From MGBC120314 sp964403785 (GTDB taxonomy: Bacteria > Bacillota > Clostridia > Lachnospirales > Lachnospiraceae), in contig CAYOHM010000063.1 in the NCBI GenBank assembly GCA_964403785.1, positions 1-11,370 of the forward strand: a stretch of 11,370 nt of DNA. The letters run 5' to 3'. A program made the translations under genes and the position numbers. This document shows, piece after piece, positions 1-6,278 of this stretch. The notes beneath the pieces are model-generated. The model searched no databases. It was not told where the DNA came from and saw only the letters and a program-made list of their open reading frames with translations. The number at the start of each line of letters is the position of its first letter. Positions within the stretch are counted from its first letter, which is position 1.

Positions 1-514
1 GACGGTCACCGATAATTAACTCTCTCTGTCCTCTTCCGATAGGAACCATGGCATCAATAGCCTTAATACCTGTCTGAAGCGGTGTATCAACTGACTTTCT
101 GGTAATTACACCGGAAGCAACCCTTTCAATCTGACGGAATTTATCTGTATGAATAGGTCCCTTTCCATCAATCGGCTGTCCCAAAGCATTTACAACTCTT
201 CCCAGCATGGCATCGCCAACCGGTACCTCAACTACACGTCCCGTTGTCTTAACAGTATCTCCCTCGTTGATGTTTTTGCTGTCACCGAGCAAAACCGCAC
301 CAACATTGTCCTCTTCAAGGTTAAGAACCATACCAAATACTTCTCCGGGGAACTCCAGAAGTTCACCCTGCATGGCATTTTCCAGACCATGAACACGTGC
401 AATACCATCAGCAACCTGGATAACTGTACCTACATCGGATACATCAAGCTCGTCGGAATATCTTTTTATCTGTTCCTTAATAACAGAACTTATCTCCTCT
501 GGTCTTAAATTCAT
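1..514 (-). CDS. atpA: F1Fo ATP synthase subunit alpha, 5' part (truncated by window edge)
   Basis: The alpha subunit forms, with beta, the catalytic hexamer of F1 on the cytoplasmic side of the membrane. The first 171 codons are visible, beginning MNLRPEEISSVIKEQIKRY, followed by the N-terminal beta-barrel (VGTVIQVADGIARVHGLENA, about residues 27-46) and the start of the nucleotide-binding domain (GRVVNALGQPIDGKGPI). The window ends inside IIGDR, directly before the expected QTGKT P-loop, so the gene is cut by the edge and not broken. The ATG at 514-512 is preceded by AAGGAAGGTG, about 12 nt upstream, and lies 23 nt after the atpH stop, so translation within the operon message is likely. It is the seventh gene of the operon in standard order; gamma, beta and epsilon genes would be expected beyond position 1. 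Identification is certain from near-universal alpha motifs. Confidence 0.97.
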   Translation of the reverse strand, partial: MNLRPEEISSVIKEQIKRYSDELDVSDVGTVIQVADGIARVHGLENAMQGELLEFPGEVFGMVLNLEEDNVGAVLLGDSKNINEGDTVKTTGRVVEVPVGDAMLGRVVNALGQPIDGKGPIHTDKFRQIERVASGVITRKSVDTPLQTGIKAIDAMVPIGRGQRELIIGDR

Positions 515-537
515 GGAGCAAATGCACCTTCCTTCTA

Positions 538-1086
538 TTAATTTAACTGAATCTTAAGCAAATCTCTCTTGAGCTCGCTAAGCTTCGTCTTAATGCTGCT
601 GTCGACAACTCTGTCCTTAATTCTTACTATCAGACCTCCTATAAGGCTCTCATCAACCTTATAGTTCATCTCAAATGAAACATAGTCCGTTGTTTGTCTG
701 AGCTTTTCTTCAACAGCCGCCTTTTGCTGCTCGCTTAATTCCATTGCAGATGTGACGTACACAACGCCTATCTTCATGTAATCCTTAACCTTATCAATGA
801 AATATTCAAGTATCGCAGTAATATCATTATATCTGCCCTTATTTACAATAAGGGTAAGGAAACCCGTCATATCCTTTGACACAAACCTGCCGAATATATT
901 CTCAATGGTTTCCTGCTTCTTTGCTGTTTCAATCTTAGGGTGATTAAGAAATCCTGCTAATTCCTCATTCTCACGAAACGCCTGAAGAACTGCCTGAGCT
1001 TCCTCACAGAGAAGTTCTGTTTTATTCTCCTCCACGGCAAGCTCAAATAATGCGTCACCATAAGTCGCCTTTACTAGCTTAGCCAT
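538..1086 (-). CDS. atpH: F1Fo ATP synthase subunit delta (OSCP)
   Basis: Delta sits on top of F1 and joins the alpha3beta3 head to the peripheral stalk formed by the b subunits. The protein has 182 residues, the usual length. An all-helical N-terminal domain (residues 1 to about 105, starting MAKLVKATYGDALFELAVEE) is followed by the C-terminal domain with the family signature YKVDESLIGGLIVRIKDRVVDSS and a basic-amphipathic tail. The ATG at 1086-1084 has the ribosome site AGGTGAT about 6 nt upstream, and the gene starts 13 nt before the end of atpF. This overlap suggests translational coupling that matches b and delta synthesis. No unusual residues are visible. Confidence 0.96.
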   Translation of the reverse strand: MAKLVKATYGDALFELAVEENKTELLCEEAQAVLQAFRENEELAGFLNHPKIETAKKQETIENIFGRFVSKDMTGFLTLIVNKGRYNDITAILEYFIDKVKDYMKIGVVYVTSAMELSEQQKAAVEEKLRQTTDYVSFEMNYKVDESLIGGLIVRIKDRVVDSSIKTKLSELKRDLLKIQLN

Positions 1087-1622
1087 GTATCATCACCTAT
1101 TTCGTTTAAAGTCTCTTCTACAAGAGCATCATTTATTGTGGTATCCACCTTGGCTGCAACAACCTTCTGTGCCATAAGAGCCGCAATCTCAATCATTTCC
1201 TTCTTAACTTCGTCATAGGCTTTCTTTTTCTCAAGCGCCACTTCTGATTCCGCCCTCTTAATGATTCTTGCCGCTTCTTCCTTTGCTTCTGCAATAATCT
1301 GTTCTTCCTTCAGCAAGGCTTTCTTTCTTGCAGCAGACAAAATAGCCTCCGACTCCTTGTCCACATTCTTAAGCTTTGCCTCATATTCTTCCCTCGCAGT
1401 TAAAGCTTCTTCCTTGGCCTTAGCGGCTGTATCCCTGTCATTTGCTATTTTCTCAGCTCTTTTTCTGAGCAGCTCCCTTGCGGGATTAAATAAAAGATAT
1501 GACAAAATCACAAATAACAGAAAGACATTAACTGCCGTAACACATGTATCAAAAAGAAGCTGTGCATCCAGTCCAAATAATCTTCCGTCTGCCGCTGAAA
1601 GCAGTACATTTGATATTGGCAT
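1074..1622 (-). CDS. atpF: F1Fo ATP synthase subunit b
   Basis: Subunit b is the peripheral stalk that holds F1 against rotation. The 182-residue protein has a short extracytoplasmic start, one membrane helix at about residues 22-46 (FDTCVTAVNVFLLFVILSYL) and then a long charged helix rich in Ala, Lys and Glu up to about residue 165, the expected dimeric coiled coil. The ending DDTWLS overlaps the atpH start. The ATG at 1622-1620 follows a strong AAAGGAGG, spaced 11 nt. An in-frame TTG directly before it (1625-1623) is spaced 8 nt from the same site, so either could be the true start, adding only one residue. Only one b-type gene is present, so the stalk would be a homodimer. Confidence 0.95.
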   Translation of the reverse strand: MPISNVLLSAADGRLFGLDAQLLFDTCVTAVNVFLLFVILSYLLFNPARELLRKRAEKIANDRDTAAKAKEEALTAREEYEAKLKNVDKESEAILSAARKKALLKEEQIIAEAKEEAARIIKRAESEVALEKKKAYDEVKKEMIEIAALMAQKVVAAKVDTTINDALVEETLNEIGDDTWLS

Positions 1623-1673
1623 CAATTTTTAAGCCTCCTTTCATTATTATTAGAATCCCTCATAACCGGAATC

Positions 1674-1934
1674 TTAATTGAAAGGCTTAACAAACATCAA
1701 AATAATGGCAACAACGAAACCATAAAGACCTGTTGTCTCTGCAACTGCCTGTCCAAGAAGCATGGTAGAAGTAATATCCGACTTAGCTCCCGGATTACGT
1801 CCTACTGCTGCGGCTGCCTGTCCTGCTGCATAACCCTGTCCTACACCAGGACCAATACCTGCGATGAGTGCAAGTCCTGCACCTACTGCTGACATACCAT
1901 AAATAAAATCCTGTCCACTAATATTCTCTAACAT
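1674..1934 (-). CDS. atpE: F1Fo ATP synthase subunit c, probable Na+-type rotor subunit
   Basis: This 86-residue hairpin protein forms the membrane rotor ring. Helix 1 (about 10-42) has the Gly-rich packing face GIGPGVGQGYAAGQAAAA. The polar loop GRNPGAK (45-51) contacts the F1 central stalk. Helix 2 (about 54-82) carries the essential carboxylate E66 in GQAVAETTGLYGF. Q33, V64, E66, T67, T68 and Y71 sit where the Na+-binding c subunits of Ilyobacter tartaricus and related anaerobes have Q32, residue 63, E65, S66, T67 and Y70. A Na+-coupled enzyme is therefore inferred; the serine-to-threonine change at the liganding position keeps the hydroxyl. The ribosome site TAGGAGG before the ATG is the strongest in the operon, in line with the many c copies per enzyme. 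Confidence 0.97.
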   Translation of the reverse strand: MLENISGQDFIYGMSAVGAGLALIAGIGPGVGQGYAAGQAAAAVGRNPGAKSDITSTMLLGQAVAETTGLYGFVVAIILMFVKPFN

Positions 1935-1972
1935 ATAATTCCTCCTAAATTTTAATTAAATTCTTAATTCAA

Positions 1973-2710
1973 TTAATCTGCGATTTTGTCATTGACATAA
2001 ACCATTGTCAACATACAAAATACATACGCCTGAATACATCCCGAGAACACATCAAAATAGATGTGAAGTACTGCCGGAATACCGATTTTTAAGAAAATCG
2101 GGAACAGACCGTAAACAAGCCCCATAAGTACCGTGCCTGACATTATGTTACCGAACAGACGCACTGACAAAGACAGTGGTGTTGCAACTTCACTAATGAC
2201 GTTGATTGGAAAAAGGATTGGCACAGGCTGAAATAAATTTGTAAAATGCTTAACCTTATTTTTCTTAATGCCGCAATAGTGAATAATGCAAAAAGTAAAT
2301 AATGCGAGTGGCAATGTCACGCCATAATCCGCCGTTGGTGGTCTAAGACCAAGAAGTCCGGATATATTACACAGCAATATGAATACAAATATTGACGAAA
2401 TGTAATTTACAAAGCGTTTAGCATTTGTTCCCATCAGTCCTTCCACCATGCTGCCCAGCATCTCGACAATAATCTCGACGAAGCACTGGAATGCTCCGGG
2501 CGTAGCATCAGGATCTGCTTTTGCAATTACTCTGTTCGCTATAATGGCAAATACAATAAGAACAATTGAAACCATTAAAAGCGCCACATGAGTCGTTGTA
2601 ATGTGTACAGACGTATCACCAAACCTGATTTCCTTGAGGAAACTGATCATAAAGTCTGCGTCCAATGCAACCGGCAGATTCTGAATGGATGGCAATATAG
2701 CATCTCCCAC
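1973..2710 (-). CDS. atpB: F1Fo ATP synthase subunit a
   Basis: Subunit a is the membrane stator containing the two ion half-channels against the c ring. From the GTG at 2710-2708 the protein has 245 residues and about five membrane segments. The essential arginine is R184 in PLSLSVRLFGNIMSG (E. coli R210), with Q227 in the last helix (SGCIQAYVFCML, equivalent to Q252) and the family signature GLRPPTADYGVTLPLAL at about 121-137. An upstream in-frame ATG at 2728-2726 would add six residues, but it has no ribosome site and lies inside the preceding gene. The GTG has AAGGAAGG with 7-nt spacing and lies 4 nt after the atpI stop, so I prefer it. GTG starts are weaker, which may help hold a-subunit synthesis below that of c. 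Confidence 0.95.
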   Translation of the reverse strand: MGDAILPSIQNLPVALDADFMISFLKEIRFGDTSVHITTTHVALLMVSIVLIVFAIIANRVIAKADPDATPGAFQCFVEIIVEMLGSMVEGLMGTNAKRFVNYISSIFVFILLCNISGLLGLRPPTADYGVTLPLALFTFCIIHYCGIKKNKVKHFTNLFQPVPILFPINVISEVATPLSLSVRLFGNIMSGTVLMGLVYGLFPIFLKIGIPAVLHIYFDVFSGCIQAYVFCMLTMVYVNDKIAD

Positions 2711-2714
2711 ATTC

Positions 2715-3137
2715 TCACCTTCCTTCATTAAATTTTTTGGTTATTATTTTATGAGTAATCGGCTGTAAATACGCCGATACTTTCAATGAAAGCATTCCGC
2801 AAACCAACGCAACCGCATTGATTATACGGGTAAAATATACGGCAAAAAATATCACAAGCACCACAGCCACACGGAAGATGTATTTTTTTAAAAAATATCT
2901 GCCCGCATGCGCCTCGCCGAGTTCAATCGCCGTACTAAGGCTGGCATACATATGAAATGACGCCAGTATCATAAGGATTACACCGACCAAAAAGCCTGCT
3001 GCTGCCTTCCATATACTTCCTTCATATAAAAGCGGAAGCACCGTGAGTATTATTATCTCACCGATTATTCCGTAAATCAGGCATCCGGTCATCAGGTCCA
3101 AAAGTGTGGGGTCAAGCTTTTCAAATATCTTTCTCAT
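2715..3137 (-). CDS. atpI: AtpI-like membrane protein of the ATP synthase operon
   Basis: A 140-residue, strongly hydrophobic protein with about four predicted membrane helices (roughly 14-36, 44-66, 84-104 and 107-125) and charged ends, located between atpZ and atpB. This is the position of atpI in many operons. AtpI-family proteins assist c-ring assembly and have been linked to Mg2+ uptake together with AtpZ; the exact role here is inferred from position and topology, not from a recognised catalytic motif. The chosen ATG (3137-3135) overlaps the end of atpZ by 17 nt and has AGGGAGAG at close spacing. Longer in-frame starts up to 3209 would lie deep within atpZ and lack a good ribosome site. 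Sequence similarity to classical AtpI is weak, so the symbol is tentative. Confidence 0.75.
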   Translation of the reverse strand: MRKIFEKLDPTLLDLMTGCLIYGIIGEIIILTVLPLLYEGSIWKAAAGFLVGVILMILASFHMYASLSTAIELGEAHAGRYFLKKYIFRVAVVLVIFFAVYFTRIINAVALVCGMLSLKVSAYLQPITHKIITKKFNEGR

Positions 3138-3426
3138 TGCTCTCTCCCTTTCCATGCTCTTTATTATATCTGTCAACAATATCCTGAGGGTCCTCTTCCT
3201 TATGTTCATCCGCGCGTACAGAATTCATGGCGGTAGTGTATGCACTCCTGGCTCCTGCCAGCACGCCAATGACAAGCATTACTATAATCCACAGGCTGCT
3301 CCCCGTCAGACGGTCCAAGCCTTTTCCGATAAGAAGACACATAAACACAGGAACCATAATATTAATACCAAGCTGGCTTATAAGCGCAATATTACGAAAA
3401 ATCTGATTCTTCTTATTCATACACAT
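3121..3426 (-). CDS. atpZ: AtpZ/AtpI-family small membrane protein, first gene of the ATP synthase operon
   Basis: A 101-residue protein with two membrane helices: about residues 12-34, then GKGLDRLTGSSLWIIVMLVI and onward to about 63. The GxxLDRxxG...GxxAGxRxxY pattern between and within the helices is the hallmark of the AtpZ/ATPase_gene1 family, which leads F-type operons in many Firmicutes and Na+-type ATP synthases. Family proteins are thought to help rotor assembly or divalent cation supply. The charged tail ends in GESNEKDI and overlaps the next gene by 17 nt. Two ATG codons are possible, 3426-3424 and 3420-3418, two residues apart. Neither has a strong ribosome site (only GTGTGGG nearby), so expression of this first gene may be modest. 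Confidence 0.82.
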   Translation of the reverse strand: MCMNKKNQIFRNIALISQLGINIMVPVFMCLLIGKGLDRLTGSSLWIIVMLVIGVLAGARSAYTTAMNSVRADEHKEEDPQDIVDRYNKEHGKGESNEKDI

Positions 3427-3446
3427 CCCACACTTAAATTTGCTTC

Positions 3447-3482
3447 ATTATATTTTATAACATTTTTGCAAATAAATCTACA
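3447..3482 (-). promoter_or_regulatory. Likely promoter of the ATP synthase operon
   Basis: Reading the minus strand, TGTTATAAA (3462-3454) is an extended -10 element, and a second TATAAT lies just downstream at 3452-3447. No good TTGACA is found at 16-18 nt; TTGTAG near 3477-3482 is the best match. Transcription would begin around 3440-3447, giving a leader of only about 20 nt before atpZ. The exact start cannot be settled from sequence alone because the two -10 candidates overlap. Confidence 0.55.
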
Positions 3483-3490
3483 AAATCTTG

Positions 3491-3523
3491 ATAATTTTCT
3501 AACATTTTTATAATTTTCTAACA
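3491..3523. repeat. Two exact 14-bp direct repeats upstream of the atp promoter
   Basis: ATAATTTTCTAACA occurs at 3491-3504 and again at 3510-3523, a 19-bp period or nearly two helical turns. On the minus strand (TGTTAGAAAATTAT) the copies lie about 45-75 bp upstream of the predicted atp start. That is where an activator or UP-type element would bind. They are A+T-rich, so chance duplication in an AT-rich spacer is possible. Confidence 0.75.
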
Positions 3524-3543
3524 GTTCGGTAAAATTACCTTAA

Positions 3544-3700
3544 GTTTCCGCATATTTTATTTTAAGGTACATATCACGAAGTGATATGGTAATTTTGCAC
3601 AAGAATTGCGATAAGTAAGCTAGCTTACTTTGCGCAATTCTCGCGCAAATTGCTTATGAAGCTGCGCTTCATAGCACCTTAAAATAAAATATGCGGAAAC
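3544..3700. repeat. 157-bp inverted-repeat element with three nested hairpins
   Basis: The outer arms, 3544-3568 and 3676-3700, are a perfect 25-bp inverted repeat starting GTTTCCGCATATTTT. Inside lie three hairpins. The first is ATATCAC-GAA-GTGATAT (3571-3587). The second is a long stem, 3603-3640, in which GAATTGCG pairs with CGCAATTC around the 16-bp palindrome AGTAAGCTAGCTTACT. The third is TATGAAGC-TGC-GCTTCATA (3655-3673). The element contains no coding frame and lies upstream of both divergent promoters, so it is probably not transcribed from either. A miniature mobile element or a DNA-level structural or regulatory site are both possible; no target-site duplication is clear. Confidence 0.85.
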
Positions 3701-3728
3701 TCAAGTTAAAACTTAAGAAAATTATATA

Positions 3729-3757
3729 TGGAAATATCTCCGCATTTCTGCTATAAT
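3729..3757 (+). promoter_or_regulatory. Promoter of the DUF402 gene
   Basis: TGGAAA (3729-3734), a 17-bp spacer, then the extended -10 element TGCTATAAT (3749-3757). Transcription would start near 3764, about 28 nt before the start codon, leaving AAGGAGAG well placed in the leader. The match to a sigma-A-type extended -10 promoter is strong even though the -35 is only 4 of 6. Confidence 0.7.
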
Positions 3758-3791
3758 CTATTGAAAACTTATGCGAAGGAGAGTGACACAT

Positions 3792-4265
3792 ATGCCAGAG
3801 CTTTACAGAAAAAGACTTGTCCCTCAGGAGTGTGTTCATTTACATAAAGACACCATATTGTTCCGGTCCCAGGATTACCTTATAACCGGGTGGGATACAA
3901 TCAATCCCAAGGTTGCCTTCTCAAAAGGAATCTCTCTTTATGTTATTGATAAAGGCTGGAAAATCAGCAAATTTTATGACCATAACGATAATTTTGTATA
4001 CTGGTACTGTGATATAATTGACACCGACTATGATAAGGAAACGGATACATATGTTTTTACGGACCTGCTTGCTGATGTGATAATTGAGCCTAGCGGCAAG
4101 ATGAAGGTTGTTGACCTTGATGAATATGAGACTGCTTTTAAGAATAATCTCATTAACTGCAAGGGTATTATAGACGCCCTTAATAAGCTGAACGCCCTGC
4201 TTTGTATCATTGATTCGGGAGAATTTTCGGAATATGCCAAAAAATTAGAAGCCTACGAAAAGTAG
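3792..4265 (+). CDS. DUF402-domain protein, possible nucleoside tri-/diphosphate phosphatase
   Basis: A 157-residue soluble protein. The central part matches the DUF402 fold: an aromatic and acidic stretch (DNFVYWYCDIIDTDY, about 66-80), then TYVFTDLLADVIIEPSGK (86-103) and VVDLDEYE (106-113). These Asp and Glu residues are typical metal ligands in characterised members such as the Ntdp phosphatases of Gram-positive cocci. A helical C-terminal part (about 114-157) follows. By family resemblance it may hydrolyse nucleoside di- or triphosphates, but substrate cannot be read from sequence. The ATG at 3792 has AAGGAGAG with 8-nt spacing; an in-frame ATG at 3771 lies upstream of that site and is rejected. 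The gene is monocistronic, divergent from the atp operon and convergent with the deaminase gene, with its stop codon inside the shared terminator. Confidence 0.8.
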   Translation: MPELYRKRLVPQECVHLHKDTILFRSQDYLITGWDTINPKVAFSKGISLYVIDKGWKISKFYDHNDNFVYWYCDIIDTDYDKETDTYVFTDLLADVIIEPSGKMKVVDLDEYETAFKNNLINCKGIIDALNKLNALLCIIDSGEFSEYAKKLEAYEK

Positions 4266-4275
4266 GCTTCTTTTT
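4248..4275. terminator. Bidirectional intrinsic terminator between convergent genes
   Basis: A 9-bp stem GAAGCCTAC / GTAGGCTTC with loop GAAAA (4257-4261) is followed on the plus strand by TTTTT (4271-4275). On the minus strand it is followed, after TAA, by a run of six T (complement of 4240-4245). It can therefore end both the DUF402 message and the five-gene minus-strand operon. The DUF402 stop codon (4263-4265) lies in the 3' arm of the hairpin. Confidence 0.88.
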
Positions 4276-4759
4276 ATAGTTCCATAGAAATATTTCTTCC
4301 TGATACTTTATATTCCCTCATCTCAACACCCGATGCCCTGAACATTCTTTTTGAGGCAATGACCGAAGGTGTTGCTGCGTATTTGTCTTCTTTATAGATA
4401 ATACACTTTATCCCCGACTGGATAATCGCTTTGGCACACTCGTTACACGGGAACAGCGTGACGTACATCCTCGCGCCCTCAAGCGAGCCGCCGCGGTAGT
4501 TTAAAATCGCATTGAGTTCACTGTGTGTTGTATAAAAATATTTATTGTCAAGAGGGTCCCCCTCCCTGCACCACGGGAACTCGTCATCCGAGCATCCGGC
4601 AGGCAGTCCGTTATATCCAATTGACAATATCTTATTGTCATTCCCAACAATGCAGGCTCCAACCTGTGTGTTAGGGTCTTTTGAACGCATACCTGCCAGC
4701 ATGGCAACTCCCATAAAATATTCATCCCATGAAATGTAATCCGTTCTTTTCTGACTCAT
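4274..4759 (-). CDS. comEB: Deoxycytidylate (dCMP) deaminase family protein
   Basis: Zinc-dependent cytidine/deoxycytidylate deaminase of 161 residues, expected to convert dCMP to dUMP as precursor for thymidylate synthesis. The zinc site is visible: H79 and catalytic E81 in TTHSELNAI, and C105 and C108 in FPCNECAK. The N-terminal SKDPNTQVGACIVGNDNKI and GYNGLP segments are typical of the dCMP branch, as is the region with C56, C64 and the DNKYFYTTH approach to the active site. The central motif is HSE, where HAE is the commoner form; this small change keeps the ligands. It is related to B. subtilis ComEB; a competence role is not implied by this context. The ATG follows AAGGAGAG. It is the last gene of the operon, 16 nt after rpiB. 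Confidence 0.9.
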   Translation of the reverse strand: MSQKRTDYISWDEYFMGVAMLAGMRSKDPNTQVGACIVGNDNKILSIGYNGLPAGCSDDEFPWCREGDPLDNKYFYTTHSELNAILNYRGGSLEGARMYVTLFPCNECAKAIIQSGIKCIIYKEDKYAATPSVIASKRMFRASGVEMREYKVSGRNISMEL

Positions 4760-4775
4760 CCGGCTCTCTCCTTAT

Positions 4776-5204
4776 CTAGTCCTCAAGCATACTAATTCTT
4801 CTCACATGACGTTCATCATTTGAAAACGGAGTATTAAGCCATATATCAACAATTTTAACCGCAAGCCCCGCGCCTGTAACTCTTGCTCCAAGAGCTATAA
4901 CATTAGTGTCATTGTGCTGCCTTGTTGCCTGGGCACTGAAACAGTCCGAGCAAAGAGCGCATCTGACGCCTTTTACCTTGTTTGCAGTTATCGACATTCC
5001 GATACCCGTACCGCAAATTAAAATGCCCTTCTCACATTCACCGTTTGCAACCGCCTGTGCAACTGCTTTTCCATAAACAGGATAGTCAACGGATTCCGTT
5101 GAAGTACATCCATAATCCTTGTACTCAAGGCCTTTTTCGTTGAGATACTTTATAATCTCCTGCTTTAGCTCATATCCGCCATGATCACATCCAATTCCTA
5201 TCAT
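4776..5204 (-). CDS. rpiB: Ribose-5-phosphate isomerase B
   Basis: RpiB interconverts ribose 5-phosphate and ribulose 5-phosphate in the non-oxidative pentose phosphate pathway. The 142-residue protein has every family landmark: CDHGG (6-10), Y41-P42, the anion-hole loop ICGTGIGMSITANK (63-76) with C64 as the likely acid/base, RQHND (95-99) with H97, and the basic C-terminal ERHVRRI (131-137) for phosphate binding. The start ATG at 5204 has AAAGGAG spaced 7 nt. A second ATG 5 nt upstream is out of frame and stops after two codons. The gene follows sua5 after 13 nt. Proximity of a sua5/ywlC gene and an rpiB/ywlF gene to the atp operon resembles B. subtilis. Confidence 0.95.
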   Translation of the reverse strand: MIGIGCDHGGYELKQEIIKYLNEKGLEYKDYGCTSTESVDYPVYGKAVAQAVANGECEKGILICGTGIGMSITANKVKGVRCALCSDCFSAQATRQHNDTNVIALGARVTGAGLAVKIVDIWLNTPFSNDERHVRRISMLED

Positions 5205-5217
5205 ATCATTTCTCCTT

Positions 5218-6273
5218 TTATACCTTTATGATTTTCCCCCCTGCGGCTTTCACAAGCCTGTTCATTATCGCATACCCCAGATTTTTCTTTGAGAAGCTTT
5301 CAGAAGCGATGAACTGCACGCCTTCATCATCAAATCTTCTGAGCACATCAAACAGATTTTCTGAAATTGTTATTTCATCCTGTCTGCTGCCAACACTGAG
5401 CACAACATCCGCTTTATATAAAGCCTTTGTCAGGTCTGTTGCAAGCACACCTGTCTTAAGCCCCTTCTCCATATTCATTAATGTAAGTTCATTGATTTTC
5501 TCAATGACCATTTCTTTTTCGCCCTCAACTATTACCATATCTCCCTTCGGAGCATAATGGCGGTACTTCATTCCCGGCGCCTTTGGCGGTGCGTCTGTTT
5601 TGATGTCAAGCGCAACAGCCCTGTCTATTTCCACCTCGCCGATTACTTTTTCGAGCATTTCCTTTGTTATATAACCGGGTCTTAAAATAGACGGTATCTG
5701 TCCGGTAAGGTCTATAATTGTAGATTCAATTCCCACCTTAACGCTGCCGCCGTCAATAATCATATCAATCCTGCCATCCAAATCGGCACGCACATGCTCG
5801 GCACGGGTCGGACTTGGTCTGCCAGAAATATTGGCACTCGGTGCAGCAATATAAACTCCGGAATTTTTTATCAGTTCTCTGGCAACCCTATGCTCCGGCA
5901 TGCGTATTGCCACGGTATCCAGTCCACCGGTGGTCGCATACGGAACCTTATCCTTTTTGTTAAGAACCATTGTAAGCGGTCCCGGCCAGAAGGCTTTGGC
6001 GAGTGTAAGAGCTTTTTCAGGCACATTTTCACATAAATCATATAATGCGGATACGTCCGCGATATGTACAATGAGTGGATTATCCGAAGGTCTGCCCTTT
6101 GCCCGATATATTTTGGCTGCTGCCTCAGGGTTAAGTGCATCCGCGCCCAGACCGTATACCGTTTCCGTCGGAAAAGCAACCAATCCGCCATTTTTTAATA
6201 TTGCAGCGGCACATTCATAAATTTCCTGTGTATTCTGACTTTCTTCATTAATTACTTCGAATTTTGTTTCCAT
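5218..6273 (-). CDS. sua5: L-threonylcarbamoyladenylate synthase, two-domain Sua5 type
   Basis: Sua5/YwlC makes threonylcarbamoyl-AMP from Thr, bicarbonate and ATP, the first step of t6A formation at position 37 of ANN-decoding tRNAs. The 351-residue length is that of full Sua5 proteins, not the short TsaC form. The YrdC-type domain (about 12-205) shows FPTETVYGLGADAL (34-47), AKGRPSDNPLIVHI (58-71), APSANISGRPSPT (144-156) and GIESTIIDLTG (181-191). The linker APGMKYRHYAPKGD (232-245) leads into the C-terminal Sua5 domain, ending with ASESFSKKNLGYAIMNRLVKAA, a typical tail. AGAAGG lies 8 nt before the ATG, and the gene is only 5 nt after the amidase stop. Function is well supported. Confidence 0.96.
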   Translation of the reverse strand: METKFEVINEESQNTQEIYECAAAILKNGGLVAFPTETVYGLGADALNPEAAAKIYRAKGRPSDNPLIVHIADVSALYDLCENVPEKALTLAKAFWPGPLTMVLNKKDKVPYATTGGLDTVAIRMPEHRVARELIKNSGVYIAAPSANISGRPSPTRAEHVRADLDGRIDMIIDGGSVKVGIESTIIDLTGQIPSILRPGYITKEMLEKVIGEVEIDRAVALDIKTDAPPKAPGMKYRHYAPKGDMVIVEGEKEMVIEKINELTLMNMEKGLKTGVLATDLTKALYKADVVLSVGSRQDEITISENLFDVLRRFDDEGVQFIASESFSKKNLGYAIMNRLVKAAGGKIIKV

Positions 6274-6278
6274 ATAGC

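Noticed and set aside
149..508. Plus-strand open frame of 119 codons opposite atpA
   Set aside because: It is antisense to clearly conserved alpha-subunit coding sequence, has no ribosome site and its protein shows no recognisable composition or motif.
3138..3209. Longer AtpI starting at 3209
   Set aside because: It would overlap atpZ by almost 90 nt without a ribosome site; the ATG at 3137 has AGGGAGAG and a normal short overlap.
4496..4525. Inactivated deaminase because the motif is HSE and not HAE
   Set aside because: The zinc-binding His, catalytic Glu and both Cys are present; the middle residue is not a ligand.
5205..5209. Alternative rpiB start at the ATG 5 nt upstream
   Set aside because: It is out of frame and reaches a TGA after two codons.
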